Of a stretch of 11,171 bases of DNA, positions 1 to 5,902 are shown in pieces (positions within the stretch are counted from its first letter, which is position 1; each line of letters starts with the position of its first letter). The stretch covers positions 1 through 11,171 of the forward strand of contig JAILGO010000051.1 of assembly GCA_024696725.1 (NCBI GenBank), written 5' to 3'. Under the pieces are notes generated by a model, which was not told the DNA's origin, did no database searches, and worked only from the letters and a program-made list of their open reading frames with translations. The DNA comes from Eubacterium sp. GTDB taxonomy: Bacteria; Bacillota; Clostridia; Oscillospirales; Acutalibacteraceae. The translations under genes were made by a program, and so were the position numbers.

Positions 1-654
1 AATCACCCTTTCGTTTGCAAAAACGAAATAGCCGATAAAAAAGCACAGCCCGTAAATTCCCATTTTATATCCCTTGTAGAAGCTTAGGTTAAGTATAAAG
101 CTCGCTCCCCATACGGGAAGAACGAGCGCCGCGGCGAGCGGTGCGTTGTACCTGTCGCTCAGTGCAAAAAGCTTTCCTCCGCTTCTGTTCTCAAGAAGCC
201 TTACCGCAATAAGCAGCATAGAAAACACCCACAGCGCCTGAATAAACCACAGCGCGCCGAGTCCCTCGATTACCATAACGGGATATTCGAGATATTTCGG
301 TAAGCCGAGCACCGAATAGCCTCCCGCCGCCTTGATATTAATATAGCCGTGAATCCAGTGAAAAACGAGCATTCCGAGAGTCGACGGTATAAGAAGCTTG
401 TCTGTTCTTGAAATAAAAAACTCTTTCAGTCCGTGCTTTTCAAGATACCACCGCGCGCACATCCCCGATATTATAAACAGGATAATAAGCATCCACGGAT
501 AGACAAGATACATATACGCGTCCTGATACTGAACGGGTCTGAAGCAGGGCGCCGTTCCCTCTCTTACTATCGCGTTAAAAATATATACAACGTGGAAAAC
601 CACGATAACGCAGACAGTCATCCACCGTATATTGTCAACATAAAGCCTTCGCAT
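1..654 (-). CDS. acyltransferase-3 family membrane protein (C-terminus cut by window start)
   Basis: This is the N-terminal 218 residues of an integral membrane acyltransferase of the Acyltransferase-3 (OatA/NodX/WecH-like) family. The family transfers acyl groups to sugars or cell-envelope components. The start reads MRRLYVDNIRWMTV and has the family's opening pattern of a basic N-terminus, D7-N-x-R10 in the first membrane helix and H21 in the VVFH stretch, where the catalytic His normally lies. Several hydrophobic helices follow, including YPWMLIILFIISGM and ALWFIQALWVFSMLLIAV. The reading frame is open to base 1, so the 3' end is outside the window. The ATG is preceded by GGCGGAGAG and lies 13 bases after the stop of the zinc-ribbon gene, so the two are probably co-transcribed. 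The acyl acceptor cannot be inferred. Family assignment is fairly firm. Confidence 0.82.
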   Translation of the reverse strand, partial: MRRLYVDNIRWMTVCVIVVFHVVYIFNAIVREGTAPCFRPVQYQDAYMYLVYPWMLIILFIISGMCARWYLEKHGLKEFFISRTDKLLIPSTLGMLVFHWIHGYINIKAAGGYSVLGLPKYLEYPVMVIEGLGALWFIQALWVFSMLLIAVRLLENRSGGKLFALSDRYNAPLAAALVLPVWGASFILNLSFYKGYKMGIYGLCFFIGYFVFANERVI

Positions 655-667
655 ATTCTCTCCGCCG

Positions 668-1117
668 TTAGTCAAACATCGCAAAGCCGAGGGCTGTCGC
701 GAGTATTCCCAAAACAACCGCGCCGACGACTATAACCGTTGCGATAATAAGCCCGATGCGGTTGAGAGTTCTTGCGCTCTTCGCCTCGTCGTACATTATT
801 AAATCGGCTGTCTGCTGAGCGTACGCCATCGCGTTTTTCGCCTTACCGAGACCGATTACGCCGCAGACTATTCCGACGATGAGGAATGAGCAGATAACCG
901 CGCATACGATAGAAACTATGCCGAGCGTCTTCGCTGTCGACAAGTCCTTTTTCGCGTTTCTTTCCTGTTGCCTGGCATATAAATCATACTGCGTCGGCTG
1001 AGGCGGAGCATAATTATAGTTTACGCCCTGCGCTCCCGGCTGCTGAAGCCGTCCGCAATAAGGACAAAGCGCAACGCCGTCGGGTATATCTGCGCCGCAG
1101 AAAATACACTTAGCCAT
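668..1117 (-). CDS. zinc-ribbon membrane protein, DUF4190/CD225-like
   Basis: This 149-residue protein has an N-terminal zinc ribbon (C4-x2-C7 and C18-x2-C21), a Pro/Gln/Tyr-rich linker (about residues 25-50) and two hydrophobic helices (about 65-90 and 121-146). The first helix ends in GVIGLGKAKNA, typical of small DUF4190/CD225-like membrane proteins. Its function is unknown; the ribbon probably faces the cytoplasm. I start it at the ATG at 1117 because GGAGGTGAT lies just upstream on the minus strand at 1121-1129. A longer reading to 1174 would run through the promoter's -10 and -35 boxes. The acyltransferase gene follows 13 bases downstream. Expression is probably strong, given the consensus promoter directly upstream. 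Confidence 0.8.
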   Translation of the reverse strand: MAKCIFCGADIPDGVALCPYCGRLQQPGAQGVNYNYAPPQPTQYDLYARQQERNAKKDLSTAKTLGIVSIVCAVICSFLIVGIVCGVIGLGKAKNAMAYAQQTADLIMYDEAKSARTLNRIGLIIATVIVVGAVVLGILATALGFAMFD

Positions 1118-1145
1118 AGTATCACCTCCGAAATAATCTTTATTT

Positions 1146-1174
1146 ATTATAATATTATTTAAATTATGTGTCAA
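1146..1174 (-). promoter_or_regulatory. sigma-A promoter of the zinc-ribbon/acyltransferase unit
   Basis: On the minus strand a perfect TTGACA (1169-1174) is followed after exactly 17 bases by a perfect TATAAT (1146-1151). Transcription should start near 1139, about 20 bases before the ATG at 1117. The -35 box abuts the T-tract of the terminator at 1174-1194. Confidence 0.85.
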
Positions 1175-1194
1175 TAAAAAACGCCTCAGGGCGT
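1174..1194 (-). terminator. intrinsic terminator, minus strand
   Basis: Read on the minus strand, ACGCC-CTGA-GGCGT is a 5-bp stem with a 4-base loop followed by TTTTTATT. It ends transcripts coming from above 1200 on the minus strand. Because rsmE has its own terminator at 1341-1372, this one may belong to a separate short transcript. Confidence 0.65.
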
Positions 1195-1265
1195 CGCTTC
1201 ATTTTTTGCTGAGCTTATCCCTGAGGGGCTGAAAAGCAATCCGCTTTATTGCTTTAACGGCTCAT
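1175..1265 (-). ncRNA. candidate small structured RNA ending in an intrinsic terminator
   Basis: Between the rsmE terminator and the zinc-ribbon promoter, the minus strand can fold into a compact structure. An outer stem pairs TGAGC (1260-1264) with GCTCA (1210-1214). An 8-bp hairpin pairs AAAGCAAT with ATTGCTTT (1248-1255 with 1233-1240). The terminator hairpin at 1181-1194 closes the unit. CCTCAGGG (1219-1226) can also pair with CCCTGAGG inside the terminator stem (1184-1191), giving a competing antiterminator-like fold. Only a weak upstream promoter is visible (TTTATA, 17 bases, CATAAT). I do not recognise a known RNA family. An alternative is that these are chance inverted repeats. Confidence 0.3.
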
Positions 1266-1340
1266 ATTATTATGATATGATATATATAATTTATAAACTA
1301 TAGTGCGGAGATAGAATATGAAAAAAACTGACGGTATAAA

Positions 1341-1372
1341 AAAATACAGACCGAAGACACGGTCTGTATTTT
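1341..1372 (-). terminator. intrinsic terminator of the arsR-rsmE unit (works in both directions)
   Basis: Perfect 13-bp inverted repeat (1341-1353 with 1360-1372, core ACAGACCG/CGGTCTGT, 6-base loop), 9 bases past the rsmE stop. On the minus strand the T-run continues as TTTTTTT; on the plus strand it is TTTTATTTT, so it could also stop plus-strand transcripts. Confidence 0.85.
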
Positions 1373-1381
1373 ATTTTGATA

Positions 1382-2104
1382 CTATTCCAGATTTCCCGTT
1401 AAAAGCATTATAGCCGTCAGCGCCGCAACGGGCGCGGTCTGAGTTCTCAGTATTCTTTTTCCGAGCGTTGCCTTAACGGCGCCCTTTTCGGTAAGGAGCT
1501 TAACCTCGTCCTCTTCAAAGCCTCCCTCGGGACCGATATAAACCGAAACGCTTTTTTCGTCGGCGTTAACGAGAGCGCTTACCGGCTCGCCGCCGCCCTC
1601 GTAAAATACGATTTTCAACCCGCTTTCGTCCTGTGCCGCCGCTTCCTTCAGCGAAAGCATGGGCGAGACCTCGGGTACGATTCCGCGTCCGCTCTGCTGC
1701 GCCGCTTCAAGCGCTATCTTTTTATAGCGCTCGTTTTTCTTTTTTGCGCTTTTTTCGTCGGGACGGCTTATGCTTCTTGCGGTCATAACGGGGACTATTC
1801 GAACCGCGCCGAGCTCCGTGCATTTCTGGATTATTTCCTCAAGCTTCGTTCCCTTGGGCACGCCCTGATAAATTGTAACGACGCAGGTCGGCTCGCTTTC
1901 GCTCGCCTGACGATAACAGATCTTAAGCTTAACCGTATCGCGTGAAACCCCGTCAATAATACATCCGTAGTCGCAGCCCTCTCCGTCGGTTACGGTAAGC
2001 ATATCGCCCGTTTTCATCCTCAGCGATTTGGAAACGTGGCGCGCCTGCTCCCCGTCGAGGATTATTTCGTCTTCGGGTATATAGTCAATAAACAGCTTTT
2101 GCAT
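1382..2104 (-). CDS. rsmE: 16S rRNA (uracil(1498)-N3)-methyltransferase RsmE
   Basis: RsmE transfers a methyl group from S-adenosylmethionine to N3 of U1498 in helix 44 of 16S rRNA, acting on the 30S subunit in the cytoplasm. The 240-residue length fits the family. The first 70 or so residues form the PUA-like RNA-binding domain (EQARHVSKSLRMKTGD). The SPOUT/trefoil-knot catalytic domain follows, with QGVPKGTKLEEIIQKCTELG, RYKKIALEAAQQSGR, the SAM-loop signature IGPEGGF (about 190-196) and LGKRILRTQTA (214-224). The family usually has RxETA in the last motif, and here Glu is replaced by Gln. The ATG lies 2 bases after the arsR stop and uses a GAGGAG site inside the end of arsR, so the genes are translationally close and co-transcribed. 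A bidirectional terminator follows. In many Firmicutes rsmE follows prmA, which is absent here. Confidence 0.95.
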   Translation of the reverse strand: MQKLFIDYIPEDEIILDGEQARHVSKSLRMKTGDMLTVTDGEGCDYGCIIDGVSRDTVKLKICYRQASESEPTCVVTIYQGVPKGTKLEEIIQKCTELGAVRIVPVMTARSISRPDEKSAKKKNERYKKIALEAAQQSGRGIVPEVSPMLSLKEAAAQDESGLKIVFYEGGGEPVSALVNADEKSVSVYIGPEGGFEEDEVKLLTEKGAVKATLGKRILRTQTAPVAALTAIMLLTGNLE

Positions 2105-2106
2105 TT

Positions 2107-2388
2107 TTACTCCTCGACGTGCTCTACGGCACAGTTAATAATTATTTTTACGTGGTCGTCCGCGAGCGTATAATACATATTTTTTCCCTCGCGCCTGCAT
2201 TTTACAAGGTGTCCGTGCTTGAGCGCTCTGAGCTGATGCGATACCGCCGTTTGGGTTGCGCCGACCGCCTCCGTAATTTCGCCCACGTTTTTTTCGCCCT
2301 CGAAAAGCGCGAGAAGGATTTTAACCCTCGTCGCGTCGGCGAACATTTTAAATAAATCCGCAATATCAAAGATTTCTTCGGCGGTCAT
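2107..2388 (-). CDS. ArsR/SmtB-family metal-sensing repressor (alpha-5 Zn-site type)
   Basis: This 93-residue winged-helix repressor shows FADATRVKILLALFEGEKNVGEI followed by the recognition helix ATQTAVSHQLRALKHGHLV and the beta-wing CRREGKNMYYTL. The C-terminal helix carries D77-x-H79, H90 and E93. This is exactly the spacing of the alpha-5 Zn(II) site of SmtB (D-x-H-x10-H-x2-E) and CzrA (last residue His). The alpha-3 ELCVC metal site of ArsR/CadC is absent. Family knowledge therefore predicts a dimer that leaves DNA when it binds Zn(II) or a similar divalent ion. I start at the ATG at 2388 because AGGGGGA lies 8 bases upstream; an in-frame ATG at 2427 would lie in the operator region. It is divergent from the cation-carrier operon and co-transcribed with rsmE, and is probably autoregulated through the repeats at 2423-2486. 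The exact metal is unproven. Confidence 0.88.
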   Translation of the reverse strand: MTAEEIFDIADLFKMFADATRVKILLALFEGEKNVGEITEAVGATQTAVSHQLRALKHGHLVKCRREGKNMYYTLADDHVKIIINCAVEHVEE

Positions 2389-2422
2389 ATTATTTTCCCC
2401 CTGAAAACACATATTATATATG

Positions 2423-2441
2423 AACACTTCTTACATGTGTT
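2423..2441. promoter_or_regulatory. candidate ArsR-family operator
   Basis: Imperfect inverted repeat AACAC-N9-GTGTT (2423-2427 and 2437-2441) embedded in AT-rich DNA, just downstream of the arsR -10 box and overlapping its likely start point. ArsR-family operators are typically AT-rich inverted repeats with AACA/TGTT cores. Further GTGTT-type half sites occur nearby: ATGTGTTATTAT at 2435 and ATGTGTTATAAT at 2480. Confidence 0.5.
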
Positions 2442-2469
2442 ATTATATATTAAATAAAAAAATTGTCAA
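2442..2469 (-). promoter_or_regulatory. sigma-A promoter of arsR-rsmE
   Basis: Minus-strand TTGACA (2464-2469), 16-base spacer and TATAAT (2442-2447). Its -35 box overlaps that of the divergent promoter by five bases, so the two polymerase sites should exclude one another. Confidence 0.75.
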
Positions 2470-2491
2470 ATAAAAACAGATGTGTTATAAT
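2463..2491 (+). promoter_or_regulatory. extended -10 promoter of the five-gene plus-strand operon
   Basis: TTGTCA (2463-2468), 17-base spacer, then TGT-TATAAT (2483-2491), an extended -10 box. The transcript should begin near 2498. An AACA-N4-TGTT palindrome (2475-2486) lies in the spacer and -10 region and could be a second repressor site. This placement rules out in-frame starts at 2463 and 2490 for the next gene. Confidence 0.72.
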
Positions 2492-2519
2492 GATATATTA
2501 TACAAAAGCTGGTGAAACA

Positions 2520-3122
2520 TTGAAAAACGCAGGGCTTAAAGCGGTAGTTCTCGGCGCGGTTATTAACTTTGCGCTTGTTGTCATAAAATTATATATCGGC
2601 ATAAGCAGCAATCTTTTAACTATTTACTGCGACGCGGTGAATAATCTTGCCGACGATTTTTCCTGCGTGCTTGCCGTAGGAGGCTTTCTTCTTATTAAAA
2701 AGCTCGGGGAACGGGAATCCCTCAGGGCGCAGAGCCTCTGTACCTTCGTAATCAACGCGCTTGTCGCCGTAACGGGTGTATACTTTGTATATAACGGACT
2801 TGAGCGCTTTCTGTATCCGACCCCCGTCGTATACGCGACTAAGTATGCGATTCTTATCGCGGTAACCGTGGGCGTAAAAATCTTTATGGCGGTAATGTAC
2901 AGAGCGTTTAACCGATACGCGGACTCCGACGTCCTGCGCGCGCTCGTCACGGACAGCATCCTCGACTGCTTTATTACGGTTGCGGCGCTGATGAGTCTGT
3001 TTCTTGTTTCAAAATTAAACTACGCCGTTGACGGCGTTTTCGCTATAATAACGGGTAGTGTAATTACGGTCTCGGCTGTCAGAAACCTGATAAAAGAGGC
3101 AAAATATTTAATTCTTGAGTAA
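2520..3122 (+). CDS. CDF-type cation carrier lacking the C-terminal domain
   Basis: This is a six-helix inner-membrane protein of the cation diffusion facilitator type, a family that exports divalent metals in exchange for protons. Family marks are NFALVVIKLYIGISSNLLTIYCDAVNNLADD in helices 1-2, GVYFVYNGLERFLYP in helix 3, LVTDSILDCF in helix 5 and YAVDGVFAIITGSVITVSAVRNLI in helix 6. The metal-site positions read N41-x3-D45 and D145-x3-D149, whereas zinc carriers usually have H or D-x3-D and H-x3-D. The protein stops at 200 residues, just after helix 6, so the usual cytoplasmic domain of about 80 residues is absent. I start at TTG 2520 because GGTGA lies at 2511-2515 and the upstream ATG (2490) overlaps the promoter -10 box. 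It lies opposite the metal-sensing repressor and is first in the operon. Metal specificity is open, and it may be a divergent or inactive relative. Confidence 0.75.
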   Translation: MKNAGLKAVVLGAVINFALVVIKLYIGISSNLLTIYCDAVNNLADDFSCVLAVGGFLLIKKLGERESLRAQSLCTFVINALVAVTGVYFVYNGLERFLYPTPVVYATKYAILIAVTVGVKIFMAVMYRAFNRYADSDVLRALVTDSILDCFITVAALMSLFLVSKLNYAVDGVFAIITGSVITVSAVRNLIKEAKYLILE

Positions 3123-3133
3123 GGAGTATTGTT

Positions 3134-4459
3134 ATGTCAGAAAAAGTGAAATCAAAAAAGGGTAAAAAAGTCCGCAGAGTTTTCCGTGGCATTTTCTTAT
3201 GCCTGCTCTGTTTAATCGTAGTTTGCGCTGGAGCTACGGCGGTAATCAACACCGTAGTAAATAAAAGCGAAAACAACTTCGTTTCCGACTCCGTAAAGCC
3301 CGTGGAATATACGGAACAACTCGTTCCCGTGATTGACAACGACGGTTATTATACCTTTACTACGGACAGGGATTTCAGGGTGCTTCAGCTTACCGACGTT
3401 CATATCGGCTCGGGCTATATGAGCTCCAAGAAGGATATGATGGCGCTTAACGCCGTCGCGGCAATGGTTACCGCGGAAAAGCCCGACCTTGTCGTAGTTA
3501 CCGGCGATATCGCGTACCCCGTTCCGTTCCAGTCGGGAACGCTTAACAATAAATTCGGCGCGGAGATTTTTGCAAATCTTATGGAAAAGCTTGGCGTATA
3601 CTGGTGCGCGGTTTACGGAAACCACGATACCGAGGCGTATTCATATTTTAACCGTAAAAAGATTTCAAAAATAGTATATGAAAACCGCGATAAATATCCT
3701 CACAGCCTTTTCCAGTCGGGTCCCGAGGAGGTCGACGGCTACGGTAACTATGTTATAAAGGTAAAGAACTCAATCGGTCAGCTTACCCAGGCGCTGTTTA
3801 TGATTGACTCTCACTCCTATACCGACGGCGACTATTTCGGAATTCAGTGGAAATACGACGCAATTCACGAAAATCAGGTTAAGTGGTACGAGAGTACCGT
3901 TGCCTCGCTTACTGAGGAAAACGCGGGTATTCAGCCTAACTCCCTTGCGTTCTTCCACATTGCGCCTAACGATATGAGCACGGCGTTCAAGGAATACAAG
4001 GCGGCAGGCTTCAAGGATACCGAAAACGTTAAGCACAAGTACGGAAAAATCGCTGAAAGCAACGACGTTATCTGTACGAGCCAGTATAATTTCGGACTTG
4101 TTGATTCCTTCAGAGCGCACGGAACGAAGGGCGTTTTCTTCGGTCACGACCATCTTAACAATATCTCCCTTGACTATAAAGGCGTATTACTTACTTACGG
4201 CGATTCAGTAGACTATCTCGCTTATCCCGGTATCTATAAGTACGGCGTTCAGCGCGGCTGCACCGTAATTACGGTTAAGCCTGACGGCAGCTTTGAAAAC
4301 GTATGTGAAAACTACTATCAGGATAAATATAAATCCATTAACGCTAAGGAGTCCGTTATCCTTGACCACGATATGAAGGACGATTACGCTTCCGCAGGCT
4401 CTCTCTTCTCGTTCCAGACCGCAAATCAGGACACCGACAAGAATAAAGATAAGGAGTAA
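3134..4459 (+). CDS. membrane-anchored calcineurin-like metallophosphoesterase
   Basis: This 441-residue protein has a Lys/Arg-rich N-terminus, one signal-anchor helix (about 20-42) and a calcineurin-type phosphoesterase domain that should face outside. All five metal/catalytic blocks are visible: TDVHIG (D88, H90), VVTGDI (D125), YGNHDTEA (N163, H164, D165), FFHIAP and FFGHDHLNN. The enzyme should therefore bind two metal ions and hydrolyse a phosphomonoester or diester; the substrate is unknown. The arrangement resembles the extracytoplasmic purple-acid-phosphatase/PhoD-like proteins of Clostridia. The start has AAGGAG at 3121-3126, overlapping the carrier's stop codon, with an 11-base gap, so the two are co-transcribed. 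The C-terminus is a charged tail (DTDKNKDKE). Family call is firm, role inferred. Confidence 0.9.
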   Translation: MSEKVKSKKGKKVRRVFRGIFLCLLCLIVVCAGATAVINTVVNKSENNFVSDSVKPVEYTEQLVPVIDNDGYYTFTTDRDFRVLQLTDVHIGSGYMSSKKDMMALNAVAAMVTAEKPDLVVVTGDIAYPVPFQSGTLNNKFGAEIFANLMEKLGVYWCAVYGNHDTEAYSYFNRKKISKIVYENRDKYPHSLFQSGPEEVDGYGNYVIKVKNSIGQLTQALFMIDSHSYTDGDYFGIQWKYDAIHENQVKWYESTVASLTEENAGIQPNSLAFFHIAPNDMSTAFKEYKAAGFKDTENVKHKYGKIAESNDVICTSQYNFGLVDSFRAHGTKGVFFGHDHLNNISLDYKGVLLTYGDSVDYLAYPGIYKYGVQRGCTVITVKPDGSFENVCENYYQDKYKSINAKESVILDHDMKDDYASAGSLFSFQTANQDTDKNKDKE

Positions 4460-4463
4460 CGCC

Positions 4464-5234
4464 TTGGATTTTAAAGACGATAGATTTATGACCGCGCTCG
4501 CCCTTTGCGTGGTGGCGTTCGTAACGGCGCAGGCTCTGTTCTTTATGATAAGAGCGATAAAGCGCGCAAAGGAGCTCGGCATAGAAAACTCAACGATAAA
4601 AAACACGATAATATCCTCGTCGCTGTTCACGGTAGCGCCCGCTATCGGAATTGTCGCGACGGTAATAACTCTTGCGTCGGGACTCGGCTACGTCCTTCCG
4701 TGGATTAGACTTTCCGTTATAGGAAACATCTCCTACGAGGTAACCGCCGCAACGAGCGCAATCGACGTTTTCGGACTCAAGGGCGGTATAGCTAACCCTA
4801 TAACCGACCACGAGGTTTTCGCAACGGTCGCGTGGGTAATGACTCTCGGCTCGATGATGCCGCTTATTCTAACCCCGATTTTCCTTAAAAAGATTCAGGG
4901 AAGAGTCGGCAAGGCGGTTTCGGGCAACAAGGCGTGGGCTGACGTAATGAGCGCCGCGGCGTTCATAGGCTTAATCGCCGCCTTCGTTGCAAGAGCGCTC
5001 GCGGGACAGGGCGATAAAGAGGTAATCGGCGACGGCGCGGGCTTCCTTTCGGTAAGCGCTCTCGTGTTCTCGATTATCTTGATGCTTATTCTCTCTAAGA
5101 TTTCTCAGATGCCTAAAATGAAATGGCTTGAAAGCTTTGCAATGCCGCTTTCAATGATAGGCGCTATGGTGCTCGTCGCGGTTATGGCGCAGGTACTGCC
5201 GCACGACGTTGCGTTTCTTGAATGGAGGGGATAA
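4464..5234 (+). CDS. DUF5058-family integral membrane protein
   Basis: This 256-residue polytopic membrane protein resembles the DUF5058 family, as judged by the opening DFKDDRFMTALALCVVAFVTAQALFFMIRA and the block TVAPAIGIVATVITLASGLGYVLPWIRLSVIGNISYE (positions 56-92). Helices lie at about 9-30, 49-72, 118-138, 158-178, 190-210 and 226-248. A polar segment around GNISYEVTAATSA (87-99) could be re-entrant. No biochemical function is known to me. It starts with TTG at 4464, preceded by AAGGAG at 4451-4456 inside the end of the phosphoesterase gene. It is followed 2 bases later by a second small membrane protein that shares its layout, then by an M20 peptidase, which suggests a two-subunit transporter. 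DUF assignment is from memory of the family pattern. Confidence 0.75.
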   Translation: MDFKDDRFMTALALCVVAFVTAQALFFMIRAIKRAKELGIENSTIKNTIISSSLFTVAPAIGIVATVITLASGLGYVLPWIRLSVIGNISYEVTAATSAIDVFGLKGGIANPITDHEVFATVAWVMTLGSMMPLILTPIFLKKIQGRVGKAVSGNKAWADVMSAAAFIGLIAAFVARALAGQGDKEVIGDGAGFLSVSALVFSIILMLILSKISQMPKMKWLESFAMPLSMIGAMVLVAVMAQVLPHDVAFLEWRG

Positions 5235-5236
5235 GC

Positions 5237-5902
5237 ATGGATAATAAATACATTAATAAAACCCATACCTACGGCAGACTGTGGATGGTGGTAACGCTTC
5301 TCGTTTTCCTTTCCGTTCCCTGCCTTATATGCTACCACCTCGGCGTAACGCCTCAGCTCGGTATGATAGGAAAGGGACTTGCTTCGGTTGCTCTCGTTTT
5401 CTATCCCACGGCTGTAATCGAGGTGCTTACCTATTCCCCGCTTCTCGGCACGGGCGGAACCTATCTCGGCTTCGTAACGGGTAATATTACCAACCTTAAA
5501 ATGCCCGTCGCGCTTTCGTCTATGGAGAGCGCCAAGGTCGACGCGAACAGCGACGAGGGCGAGGTAATCTCTACTATTTCCATCGCCGCCTCGTCGATAG
5601 TTACTACGGTTATAATCGCCGTATTCGTTCTTCTTTTCAGACCGCTTCTCGGCAAGATTACGGGCGAGGGCTCGCCCTTTGCTCCTGCGTTTCAGCAGGT
5701 AACTCCCGCGCTTTTCGGAGCGCTTTGCGCGTCGTATCTCGCGAAGCACTGGAAGATTTCCGTTCTTCCGATAGTGCTTTTAACGCTTGTGCTTCTCTTT
5801 AAGGGAACGCTCGCAATCGGCGTTTTAATACCGATAGGCGTCGTCGTTTCGCTTCTCGGAGCGCACCTCATGTTTAAGAAAGGCTGGGTAGGTAAAAAAT
5901 GA
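5237..5902 (+). CDS. small polytopic membrane protein, partner of DUF5058 protein
   Basis: I do not recognise a named family. The 221-residue protein has a basic N-terminus and about six hydrophobic segments (15-33, 46-66, 111-134, 150-170, 174-190 and 193-213). A polar stretch TGNITNLKMPVALSSMESA (81-99) lies between the second and third. GNIT (82-85) and EVISTI (109-114) parallel GNIS (87-90) and EVFATV (117-122) of the DUF5058 protein, with similar spacing and a following helix ending in basic residues. The two may be diverged copies forming a heterodimer. I start at ATG 5237 because GGAGGGG at 5224-5230 fits it; the in-frame ATG at 5222 has no such site. Its stop overlaps the M20 start by four bases (ATGA), indicating coupled translation. 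A substrate-transport role is inferred. Confidence 0.78.
   Translation: MDNKYINKTHTYGRLWMVVTLLVFLSVPCLICYHLGVTPQLGMIGKGLASVALVFYPTAVIEVLTYSPLLGTGGTYLGFVTGNITNLKMPVALSSMESAKVDANSDEGEVISTISIAASSIVTTVIIAVFVLLFRPLLGKITGEGSPFAPAFQQVTPALFGALCASYLAKHWKISVLPIVLLTLVLLFKGTLAIGVLIPIGVVVSLLGAHLMFKKGWVGKK

Noticed and set aside
433..735. 100-codon plus-strand reading frame
   Set aside because: It is the shadow of the acyltransferase and zinc-ribbon genes on the other strand; the minus-strand frames have clear family motifs and ribosome binding sites.
1318..1413. 31-codon plus-strand frame beginning ATG at 1318 behind GGAGA
   Set aside because: It runs through the bidirectional terminator at 1341-1372 and into the antisense of the rsmE end. 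No convincing promoter and no recognisable protein.
2490..2492. ATG at 2490 as start of the cation carrier
   Set aside because: It lies within the -10 box of the promoter and has no ribosome binding site; TTG 2520 with GGTGA fits better.
5105..5749. 214-codon minus-strand frame opposite the DUF5058 and partner genes
   Set aside because: Arg/Lys/Glu-rich product typical of antisense frames; the plus strand carries coherent hydrophobic helices, start sites and tight gene spacing.
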